Below, piece after piece: positions 1-5,007 of a stretch of 5,869 nt of DNA. Origin of the DNA: Chloroflexota bacterium (GTDB lineage Bacteria; Chloroflexota; Anaerolineae; J102). The stretch's first letter is position 1, and every line of letters begins with the position of its first letter. The notes beneath the pieces are model-generated. The model made no database searches, was not told where the DNA came from, and saw nothing but the letters and a program-made list of their open reading frames with translations. A program made the translations under genes and the position numbers. The stretch lies in the NCBI GenBank assembly GCA_024276255.1, contig JAJRXO010000448.1:1-5869 (forward strand). Reading direction: 5' to 3'.

Positions 1-1
1 G

Positions 2-445
2 GAGCGCAACGATCTCAGCGACGAGGATCAACTCAAGGCTGGTGACGTGCTCATCATCCCTCTGGGCCCCGAAAACGCCCCCATCGGCACCCCGACCGCC
101 ACCCCCACCCCGCACTTTGCCGTGGCCCCGGCCCTTGTAGCACCTGCCGATCAAGCCCAGTTCCAGGCTGAGGATACGCCCCTGCTGCGGTGGGTTTCGG
201 TCGGCCTCCTGCCTGACGATGTGTGGTATGCCGTGCAACTCGACTATGTCGACTTCCATCTGCATGACCCCGCCCCCCTGCTTACAAAAGCTACGAGTTT
301 GCGGCTGGATGCCGCGTTGCAGCCGCCGCCAGAGGCCACGACAAGCGACATTCTATGGTGGGTGCAACTCATGCGGTTGATGCCCGATGGCGCGCTGCAA
401 CCCACCAGCCCCAAAAGCGAAGTCCGCTCGTTCAGCTGGCCCTGA
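2..445 (+). CDS. LysM-domain envelope protein, C-terminal part (5' end outside window)
   Basis: This reading frame is open from the left edge to a TGA at 443-445, giving 147 visible residues. The first 20 or so (NDLSDEDQLKAGDVLIIPLG) match the second half of a LysM peptidoglycan-binding motif: the conserved Asn, the 'L..GD.L.IP' turn and the closing Pro. A short Thr-Pro linker (GTPTATPTP) follows. The remaining domain of about 110 residues begins 'P.ADQAQF', contains the pattern 'LLRWVSVGLLPDDVWYAVQLDY', and ends in 'SFSWP'. It looks like the beta-sandwich, Ig-like module that follows LysM domains in Chloroflexota proteins (inferred from general resemblance). It is probably secreted or membrane-anchored and binds the cell wall, but any signal peptide or transmembrane helix would lie upstream of the window. 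The gene converges with the HIT gene, with two bases between stop codons and no obvious terminator hairpin. LysM is fairly sure; the role of the C-terminal domain is unknown. Confidence 0.8.
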   Translation, partial: ERNDLSDEDQLKAGDVLIIPLGPENAPIGTPTATPTPHFAVAPALVAPADQAQFQAEDTPLLRWVSVGLLPDDVWYAVQLDYVDFHLHDPAPLLTKATSLRLDAALQPPPEATTSDILWWVQLMRLMPDGALQPTSPKSEVRSFSWP

Positions 446-447
446 GC

Positions 448-804
448 CTAATCGCGGGGCGGAAGCACCATCGGCCCCAGCGGCCGTCCGCCCAACAGGT
501 GCAGATGCAGATGCGGCACCACCAGGTTGGCGTCAGGACCATAATTGAAGATCAGGCGATACCCCGACTCGGCAATGCCTTCCATCTCGGCGATTTCATT
601 GGCCGCCTGCACCATCTCCGAAAGCAGCGCCCCATCGATCGCTCCCCAATCACGGATATGTTCGACGTGATGGTTGGGGACGATCAGGATATGGGTGGGC
701 GCCATGGGATTGATATCACGATACGCCGTGACATTGGGGCCGTTGAACACCACCTGAGCCGGCAATTCACCGGCAACGATCTTACAAAAAATACAATCAC
801 TCAT
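448..804 (-). CDS. HIT-family (histidine triad) nucleotide hydrolase
   Basis: The 118-residue product has the family's usual length. It carries the CIFCKI start (C4, C7; often zinc ligands together with a later histidine, here possibly in the NHH at 44-46), the 'RDINPMAPTHILIVP' core (29-43), and the histidine triad PHLHLHLLGGR at 97-107 (H98, H100, H102). In characterised HINT proteins the middle histidine attacks nucleoside phosphoramidates and acyl-adenylates, releasing the nucleoside monophosphate; the exact substrate here cannot be read from sequence. The product should be cytosolic. The start is well supported: AGGAGG lies 7 bases upstream, and the ATG overlaps the udk stop as ATGA, so the two are probably translationally coupled. 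The end is WPPG-less (PMVLPPRD), as in many bacterial relatives. The alternatives within the superfamily (Hint versus Fhit-like) are not resolved, but the short length and LHLLGGR favour the Hint branch. Confidence 0.93.
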   Translation of the reverse strand: MSDCIFCKIVAGELPAQVVFNGPNVTAYRDINPMAPTHILIVPNHHVEHIRDWGAIDGALLSEMVQAANEIAEMEGIAESGYRLIFNYGPDANLVVPHLHLHLLGGRPLGPMVLPPRD

Positions 805-1463
805 GGGCTGTCCTCCTGGGAGACGAATTGATGGCTGCTGAGTAAATGCTCGATACGGCCGATCACCATTTCCAGGGCCACATCATTATAGCCCCCCTCC
901 GGGATCACCACATCGGCATAACGTTTTGCGGGCTCCACGAATTTCAGGTGCATGGGGCGTACCGTGGCCTGATATTGCTCGATGACCGATTCCACTGTGC
1001 GGCCGCGCTCGTGGATATCGCGTAGCAAACGACGAATAAAACGAATGTCGGCATCTGTATCCACATAGATCTTGATATCCATCAGCTCGCGCAACATTTC
1101 ATCGGCAAACACCAGGATGCCCTCCACCAGGATCACCGGGCTGGGCTCCACATGACGGGTGCGTTGCGTGCGAGTATGCGTTTTGAAATCGTAGACGGGC
1201 ACATCCACAGGTTCGCCGCGCAACAATTGCCGCACGTGTTGTACCAACAGATCGTTATCCAGCGAATTGGGGTGATCAAAATTCAGGTGAGCGCGGGCGC
1301 TGGCGGGTAGATGCGAAGCATCTTTATAGTAGGCATCGTGGGGCAGATAGGCGATGCGATCCCAGCCCACACGATCCAGAATACGGTTGACGACGGTGGT
1401 CTTGCCGGAGCCGCTGCCTCCGGCAATGCCGACCACCACAGGATTAAACTGATTCATGTGCAT
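801..1463 (-). CDS. udk: Uridine kinase (uridine/cytidine monophosphokinase)
   Basis: The 220-residue cytosolic enzyme phosphorylates uridine and cytidine to UMP and CMP in pyrimidine salvage, using a nucleoside triphosphate. Visible family motifs, in order: Walker A GGSGSGKT (15-22); HDAYYKD (42-48), which holds the catalytic Asp and nucleoside-binding residues; NFDHP (61-65); PVYDF..H.R (89-98); VEGILVF (113-119); VDTDADIR (134-141); RD..ERGR (148-155), the mobile lid; TVRPMH (167-172); and EPAKRYADVVIPEGG (177-191). The length is typical and nothing essential is missing. Two in-frame ATGs are possible, at 1463 and 1457. A weak AAGG (1469-1472) is 5 bases before the first and 11 before the second, so I kept the first; the difference is two residues. 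The gene lies 117 bases after the ResB-like gene, may have its own promoter (none clear), and its TGA overlaps the HIT start. The overlap suggests a salvage unit of kinase plus nucleotide hydrolase. Confidence 0.95.
   Translation of the reverse strand: MHMNQFNPVVVGIAGGSGSGKTTVVNRILDRVGWDRIAYLPHDAYYKDASHLPASARAHLNFDHPNSLDNDLLVQHVRQLLRGEPVDVPVYDFKTHTRTQRTRHVEPSPVILVEGILVFADEMLRELMDIKIYVDTDADIRFIRRLLRDIHERGRTVESVIEQYQATVRPMHLKFVEPAKRYADVVIPEGGYNDVALEMVIGRIEHLLSSHQFVSQEDSP
812..817 (-). promoter_or_regulatory. Shine-Dalgarno site of the HIT gene, inside the end of udk
   Basis: The minus strand reads AGGAGG, a full match to the anti-SD core, 7 bases before the ATG at 802-804. It lies within the last codons of the uridine kinase gene. 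A strong SD combined with an ATGA stop/start overlap allows both re-initiation and independent loading. Confidence 0.85.
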
Positions 1464-1545
1464 GAATACCTTGGCAATAGGATGTCCGCCCCAGGGGCAG
1501 GCATCCGGGATTGTGCTGAAGGAAGTTCTGACAGGGTTGCAAGGG

Positions 1546-1565
1546 GAGCGAATCGAAATTCGCCC
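1546..1565 (-). other. Intergenic hairpin with TTCG tetraloop after the ResB-like gene
   Basis: On the minus strand, GCGAAT - TTCG - ATTCGC forms a perfect six-pair stem (1548-1563). A G-U and a G-C pair outside it extend the stem to 1546-1565. UUCG loops are known to be unusually stable in RNA. It begins about 15 bases after the ResB-like stop and is followed by CCCCTTGC, not a T-run, so it is not a standard intrinsic terminator. It may protect or mark a 3' end between this gene and udk. Confidence 0.5.
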
Positions 1566-1580
1566 TGGCCGTTCCCTGCC

Positions 1581-2855
1581 TTATTCGTCCGATCGATCAG
1601 GTTCATCAGCAGCGAGAAGTTGCATAATTTCTTGGGGAGTGGGATGAGCGCCCCACTGACCTTGCCAGCGGAAAGCAGTACCGGCAGCATTGCCGCGCAG
1701 GCCCAGCCGCACATACGGCCAACGCCACACAGCACATAGCCCAAACAGAGCCATCAATCCAGCCGGCCACAGCAACCAGCCGCCTGGCCGGTAGCGCACC
1801 TGCAAGACGCCGGCGTGGGTTACCTGCACCGCGATGCGCACATCCTGCCACAACAGCTCGCCGCTCTGGGTGATCTCATCACTTATGATAGGCGTATTTT
1901 CGACATCACGCAATTGTAACTGAAAACGGTCGTCATTCTGGGCCACGGCTACCAATACCAGATTGCGGGCCGGAATGGCCACCGCCCGTTCACTGCGCTC
2001 CTGGGGAAACTGCAGCAACAGGGTTGTGCCGATCTCACCGCCATCCACCGATTGCAGGCTGAGCGGCCCCTGCGCCGATTGCGCCTGAACCTGCAAAACC
2101 GGCAACAGGCGCTGCACCGCCACGCTCAGGCCATCGATGCGCATGCGCCCGCCGTTGAGCGACATGGTTGCCTCGGGTTGACAACACAGCCGGATCATCT
2201 GGCCATCGCCATCCATTTGCAGGCTCTGGGCCGCGTAGGGAGCCAGGGAGACGGTCTCACCAGGGGCCACGATCAGGGCGTCACTTTGCCAGCCGGCGCG
2301 CAGTTGCCAGGCCAATAGCCCCACCAGCAACAGCAGCCCCAATTCCAGCAGCCCCTGCCAGATCGCCCGACCATGATTCCTGTCTGCAAACCACTGCCAG
2401 TCGTCATGTTCGGTGGCCGACCGGTGTTCGTGCCGCAAGTTGAAAGCGCTTAAGCCCTGCAAATCAGACAACGACAGCTGCCCCGGCAGAGAGCTATCCA
2501 GTGTGCTGCAAAGCGGTAGCCAGGTCAGCGGCGGCTGCAGGCACCGCACCTGCCAGGCCAGCCACAGTCGGCTGCCCAGGCGCAACACCAATATCACAGC
2601 CAGCAAGGCGATCATTATCCGCACCCACGGCTGCTGGGCCAGCTGGTACAGGCCCAACCAGCGTAACCATCCCGACGCTGCCTGCGCATCCAGCCACAGA
2701 CTGGTGGCGATGGTATCACCTGCCAACGCAGTGGGCAGCTGGGCTAGCCACCACTGCGCCACTGTCACCATGGTAGCCAAGATCAACAGGGGGATCAGCA
2801 ACCATGTCGAGCTAAGCCTGTGCCAAAACCGCAGCAAGGGAGCAAATAGTTTCAT
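1581..2855 (-). CDS. ResB-like membrane protein (system II cytochrome c biogenesis type)
   Basis: The 424-residue product has the ResB/Ccs1 layout. Hydrophobic segments lie at about 17-37, 77-98 and 166-184, then a large hydrophilic, beta-rich extracytoplasmic region (about 190-345), then a last helix at about 357-376. Local matches to the family are 'FADRNHGRAIWQGLLELGLLLLVG' around helix 3, 'APGETVSLAPY' just after it, and 'LQVRYRPGGWLLWPAGLMALFGL' leading into the last helix. ResB with CcsA/ResC normally carries and attaches haem to apocytochrome c. No CcsA gene is in this window, and the sequence is divergent, so the haem role is an inference. The start MKLFAPLLRFWHRLSSTW fits ResB N-termini, but no SD is visible upstream (GTCCCCGCCCCATTT). 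The tRNA terminator ends only 23 bases before the ATG. It could also be a ResB-derived protein with another function. Confidence 0.65.
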   Translation of the reverse strand: MKLFAPLLRFWHRLSSTWLLIPLLILATMVTVAQWWLAQLPTALAGDTIATSLWLDAQAASGWLRWLGLYQLAQQPWVRIMIALLAVILVLRLGSRLWLAWQVRCLQPPLTWLPLCSTLDSSLPGQLSLSDLQGLSAFNLRHEHRSATEHDDWQWFADRNHGRAIWQGLLELGLLLLVGLLAWQLRAGWQSDALIVAPGETVSLAPYAAQSLQMDGDGQMIRLCCQPEATMSLNGGRMRIDGLSVAVQRLLPVLQVQAQSAQGPLSLQSVDGGEIGTTLLLQFPQERSERAVAIPARNLVLVAVAQNDDRFQLQLRDVENTPIISDEITQSGELLWQDVRIAVQVTHAGVLQVRYRPGGWLLWPAGLMALFGLCAVWRWPYVRLGLRGNAAGTAFRWQGQWGAHPTPQEIMQLLAADEPDRSDE

Positions 2856-2878
2856 AAATGGGGCGGGGACGTGTCTTC

Positions 2879-2907
2879 AAAAAGACCCCAACCGCGTGGC
2901 TGGGGTC
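2879..2907 (-). terminator. Intrinsic terminator of tRNA-Thr
   Basis: The minus strand reads GACCCCAGCC - ACGC - GGTTGGGGTC followed by five T. The ten-pair stem has one G-U wobble and a four-base loop; the T-run is at 2879-2883. It starts 7 bases after the tRNA 3' end. On the plus strand the stem is followed by GAAACAG, so it terminates in the minus direction only. Confidence 0.93.
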
Positions 2908-2914
2908 GAAACAG

Positions 2915-2987
2915 AGCCACCCATCGGATTCGAACCGATGACCTACGCATTACGAGTGCGTTGCTCTACCAGCTGAGCTAGGGTGGC
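2915..2987 (-). tRNA. tRNA-Thr, anticodon CGT (reads ACG)
   Basis: The full 73-base cloverleaf is visible on the minus strand. It has a 7-pair acceptor GCCACCC/GGGTGGC, D arm GCTC...GAGC with loop AGCTGGTA, anticodon stem ACGCA/TGCGT around loop CTCGTAA (anticodon CGT), variable loop AGGTC, and T arm ATCGG-TTCGAAT-CCGAT. All stems are Watson-Crick. The discriminator base is T (U), and the next bases are CTG, so CCA is not encoded and must be added by the CCA-adding enzyme. The anticodon reads ACG directly. No intron or damage is seen. Confidence 0.97.
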
Positions 2988-3000
2988 ATGGGATGGCTGA

Positions 3001-3029
3001 ATTATAGCAAGAAGTCAGAGGAGAAGCAA
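3001..3029 (-). promoter_or_regulatory. Sigma-70-type extended -10 promoter of tRNA-Thr
   Basis: On the minus strand, TTGCTT (-35, 3024-3029) is separated by exactly 17 bases from a consensus TATAAT (-10, 3001-3006), preceded by TG at the extended -10 position (TGCTATAAT). Transcription should begin near 2994, giving a 5' leader of about 7 bases before the mature tRNA at 2987, to be removed by RNase P. Hexamers and spacing match consensus well; the start point is inferred. Confidence 0.88.
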
Positions 3030-3159
3030 AGCTATGCAATGCGGTTGAGTCCTTTACGGAACAGACCTACGGTGCGCAAGCTGCACGCCAAAACGGATGA
3101 AAATGGGCGGCGGCACACAGATGCAGGCGGGTGGCCTTTTTCTGTGGTCGGCCCGACAA

Positions 3160-3208
3160 CCAATGAATGAATTCATTGGCTACCACAGGAAACGTGTTGA
3201 AACACGTT
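3160..3208 (+). repeat. Left unit of the palindromic hairpin element
   Basis: The first hairpin is CCAATGAA - TGAA - TTCATTGG (3160-3179). The second is AACGTGT - TGAA - ACACGTT (3191-3208). The linker between them (CTACCACAGGA) can also pair with CTGTGGT at 3142-3148, giving an alternative fold that encloses the first hairpin. The plus orientation is chosen because the loops then read TGAA as in the right unit. Confidence 0.8.
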
Positions 3209-3225
3209 GGCAGGCTCGCGATGGC

Positions 3226-3274
3226 AACCTGCTTCAGCAGGTTTCTTATAGCAGCCGATGATTTCAACCATCGG
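3226..3274 (-). repeat. Right unit of the palindromic hairpin element
   Basis: Read on the minus strand, the first hairpin has core CCGATGGT - TGAA - ATCATCGG (3255-3274), which can gain one more G-C and an A-T pair outside it (3253-3276). The second is AACCTGC - TGAA - GCAGGTT (3226-3243). The first stem contains one G-U pair that would be an A-C mismatch on the plus strand, so the minus strand is the better folding strand here. Confidence 0.8.
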
Positions 3275-3278
3275 CTAT

Positions 3279-4283
3279 TTACGAAGCAGAGTCAGACGCC
3301 TGTTTTGGCAGCAGCTCGATCACCACCACTTCGGGGGGGCAGCCCACGCGCAAGGGAGTCGATTCGCCCATGCCCCGCGAAACCACCATCAGGGCATGGG
3401 ATGGCAGATCGCGGAATACGCCGGCCGGTTTGTGTCGCGAGAGCAGCGAGCCCTGCGTATGCACGGCTCCCAGCCAGGGCAGCACGACCTGCCCGCCGTG
3501 GGTATGCCCTGCCAGCGCCAGCTGCAAGCGTGTGTCTCGCACGTGATAGGCCACATCAGGGTGATGGGTAAGCAGCCACAGGGGGGCGTGGGGCGGCACC
3601 GCAGCCAACGCCTGCGCCACATCCGGCTGGCCCTCTATCCAGTCGTCGACGCCCGCCAGCCAGATGCTGCTATTGCCCAGGGGAACGGCACTGTTTTGCA
3701 GAACCTGCACATTGTAAAGCGCCAGCAGGGCTTGCAGCTCGGAGGTAGGATTGGGCACAGCAGCAAAACGCAGGCGTTCATTGTGCCATATCTGCCATAG
3801 AAGCTGCGACAGGCGCCGGACTTCCTGCACGGTGGCGCGCAGGCACCGTGTGGGCTGGCGCTGTTGGCGGATGTTGACCCAGGCATTGCGTAACAACTCG
3901 CCGTAGGAGTATTGAGCGTAATCATGATTGCCCATCACCGCATAATAGCCCAGGCGGGCGGGCGGCAACATTTGTAGCATCGATTCAACGGCGACCAATC
4001 CGGCAGCATCATGCAGAAAATCACCGGTCATCATCACCGCATCCACCTGTAAACCGGGCAGGATCGCCTGCAATTGCCCCAGGCGGCGCTGCTGCACCCA
4101 TGATTCGCCGCCCAGATGCTGATCTGAAAGATGCAACAGCCGTAAGCCCACGGCCTGTGGCGAAGGCGCAGGCAGGCGATAGGTCTGTACACGCAGGCGG
4201 GGACGCTCCGCCCACAGAGCATAGGCCAACAGCGATCCTCCCAGGCCGGTGATCCCGGCCAACAGCTTAATCCAGGCTTTCAT
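3279..4283 (-). CDS. Membrane-anchored calcineurin-like metallophosphoesterase (YkuE/YaeI type)
   Basis: The 334-residue protein has an N-terminal hydrophobic segment (about 5-24, signal anchor) and then a two-metal phosphoesterase domain. Metal and catalytic motifs are all present: LSDQH (D54, H56), TGD (D88), GNHD (118-121; N119, H120), LTHHPD (H240/H241) and AGHTHGGQ (258-265; H260, H262). The tail 'VSRGMGES.P.R...PPEVVVIEL' is typical of the YkuE/YaeI branch, some of which are linked to lipid or UDP-lipid phosphoester hydrolysis at the membrane; the substrate here is not known. Between GNHDY and the 'VQVLQN.....IWLAGVDD' segment lie about 70 residues, more than the short stretch I expect in the family, so there seems to be an inserted region (about 130-185). 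The start is firm: GGAGGT sits 9 bases upstream of the ATG. The gene follows the SH3b gene by 103 bases and ends 4 bases before the hairpin element. Confidence 0.9.
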   Translation of the reverse strand: MKAWIKLLAGITGLGGSLLAYALWAERPRLRVQTYRLPAPSPQAVGLRLLHLSDQHLGGESWVQQRRLGQLQAILPGLQVDAVMMTGDFLHDAAGLVAVESMLQMLPPARLGYYAVMGNHDYAQYSYGELLRNAWVNIRQQRQPTRCLRATVQEVRRLSQLLWQIWHNERLRFAAVPNPTSELQALLALYNVQVLQNSAVPLGNSSIWLAGVDDWIEGQPDVAQALAAVPPHAPLWLLTHHPDVAYHVRDTRLQLALAGHTHGGQVVLPWLGAVHTQGSLLSRHKPAGVFRDLPSHALMVVSRGMGESTPLRVGCPPEVVVIELLPKQASDSAS

Positions 4284-4292
4284 GGATGCAAT

Positions 4293-4298
4293 ACCTCC
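4293..4298 (-). promoter_or_regulatory. Shine-Dalgarno site of the metallophosphoesterase gene
   Basis: The minus strand reads GGAGGT 9 bases before the ATG at 4281-4283. This fixes the start and places a signal-anchor segment at the N-terminus. No convincing promoter was found in the 103 bases before the gene, so it may be co-transcribed with the SH3b gene. Confidence 0.8.
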
Positions 4299-4386
4299 AC
4301 TGCCGCCGGATGAGGGGCTGTATCGGGTCGCGCTGTGCGATCGTCGCCGGGCAGCGGGTCAATGCTGCGTGCTATTATCATACTGA

Positions 4387-5007
4387 TCATGGGGCCGGGG
4401 GTGGGGTGCGAACGGCCAGCACCTGCACATCGGGAATGGTGGATACGTATTCGGCGTAAACCCAACCCTCCATGCCGTTGAGCAGCCGCACCTGCAGCCA
4501 GTCACCGGCGTCGGTACGGCCCAATACCGTCACTTCCTCGCCTTCCCCCAGGATTACCTGTTGGGGATAGTCGGCCCCCGGGCCGCTGCGCACATAAAGC
4601 AAGGATGCGGTGATCCGGGCCTGACGCGTGGGCTCAGGCGTGGGGGTGGGGGTAGGAGTGGGCGGCGGGGTTGGTGTAAGGGTGGGCGTGGGTGAGGCCG
4701 TCGGCGAGGGGGTAAAAGTGGGAAGCCGGGGGTATTGCAGGTAGGGCGTGCTGGTGGGCAGAACAGCGATTGCCTGCCGGCTGATAAAGGTGGCTGTAGC
4801 CGTGGCCGTGGGTGGCACCATGGGTTGATCAGCGCGACGGCTGAGCCACCACTGCAATCCGACAACCAGCAAAAGCAGGGCTGTCAGGGTCAATGAGCCA
4901 CAGGTGCGGGTACGTTGTTGATAGCGTCGAGGCATGGGAGGGAATCGCAGGGAGTGGCGATGAGAGGTTGTGCGTGATGAGACAGGATTCGGACGCCTGG
5001 CGATCAT
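4387..5007 (-). CDS. Membrane-anchored SH3b-domain protein with Pro-Thr linker
   Basis: The 206-residue product has a basic N-terminal tail, one transmembrane helix (about 38-55), a long low-complexity linker rich in Thr-Pro (about 84-127, including runs of TPTP), and a bacterial SH3 (SH3b) domain at about 131-191. SH3b hallmarks are 'LYVRSGPGADYPQQVILGEGEEV' followed by 'VLGRTDAGDWLQVRL.NGMEGWVYAEYV'. The topology predicts the SH3b domain outside the cell on a stalk, suited to binding peptidoglycan or another wall ligand; this is inferred from the domain type. The ATG at 5005-5007 overlaps the upstream TGA as ATGA, so I chose it, although no clear SD precedes it. A second ATG at 4933-4935 (residue 25) would also retain the helix and cannot be ruled out. 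It probably shares an operon with the zinc-ribbon protein and permease. Confidence 0.87.
   Translation of the reverse strand: MIARRPNPVSSRTTSHRHSLRFPPMPRRYQQRTRTCGSLTLTALLLLVVGLQWWLSRRADQPMVPPTATATATFISRQAIAVLPTSTPYLQYPRLPTFTPSPTASPTPTLTPTPPPTPTPTPTPEPTRQARITASLLYVRSGPGADYPQQVILGEGEEVTVLGRTDAGDWLQVRLLNGMEGWVYAEYVSTIPDVQVLAVRTPPPAP
4642..4670 (+). other. Potential G-quadruplex in the SH3b linker region
   Basis: The plus strand has four G-runs (4642-4646, 4648-4652, 4660-4662, 4667-4670) separated by loops of 1, 7 and 4 bases, which satisfies the usual quadruplex pattern. It is the strand opposite the Thr-Pro codons (ACC, CCC) and therefore the template for the SH3b gene. It may simply be a consequence of the linker's amino-acid composition. 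Confidence 0.5.

Larger units (their letters stand above)
3160..3274. repeat. Palindromic four-hairpin element: two inverted 49-base units with TGAA loops
   Basis: Four hairpins are centred near 3169.5, 3199.5, 3234.5 and 3264.5, exactly symmetric about 3217 with spacings of 30, 35 and 30 bases. They form two units in inverted orientation: 3160-3208 read on plus and 3226-3274 read on minus, separated by 17 bases containing TCGCGA. Each unit is hairpin (8 pairs), 11-base linker, hairpin (7 pairs), both with loop TGAA. The units match at 36 of 49 positions. Eight of the 13 differences are four compensatory pair changes, one more converts A-T to G-U, and four are transitions in the linker. This indicates conservation of RNA or single-stranded DNA structure. 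The element begins 4 bases after the phosphoesterase stop and ends about 130 bases before the tRNA promoter. No flanking target duplication is evident. It may be a member of a dispersed repeat family, an mRNA 3'-end structure or a small RNA; the sequence does not decide. Confidence 0.85.

Noticed and set aside
355..831. Plus-strand open frame (158 codons) opposite the HIT gene
   Set aside because: It overlaps both the LysM end and the HIT gene, each of which has clear family motifs; its translation looks like antisense of a conserved gene.
2413..2976. Long plus-strand open frame (187 codons) over the start of the ResB-like gene and the tRNA
   Set aside because: It runs through a perfect tRNA and terminator and opposite a membrane protein with a coherent domain layout; it is a shadow frame.
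3134..3141. T-run on the plus strand (CCTTTTTC) as a terminator
   Set aside because: No stable hairpin immediately precedes it and no plus-strand gene ends nearby.
3160..3274. Simple MITE with target-site duplication
   Set aside because: The inverted halves would suit one, but the bases flanking each end (GACAA on the left, CTATT on the right) show no matching direct repeat. A mobile origin stays possible but is not supported here.
3160..3276. CRISPR array or rho-independent terminator array
   Set aside because: The hairpins are inverted, not direct, repeats with different stems, there are no unique spacers of constant length, and no T-run follows any stem.
3067..3571. Two open frames on opposite strands across the hairpin element (plus from 3167, minus from 3267) whose translations resemble each other
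   Set aside because: The similarity (about 14 of 36 aligned residues) is produced by the inverted symmetry of the DNA. Base changes follow stem pairing rather than codon position, and neither frame has a sensible ribosome binding site.
4299..4386. Possible promoter for the metallophosphoesterase (TTGACC on the minus strand near 4360)
   Set aside because: Seventeen bases after TTGACC there is only CGCACA, with no -10 resemblance. A TATGAT near 4380 has no -35 at a proper distance.
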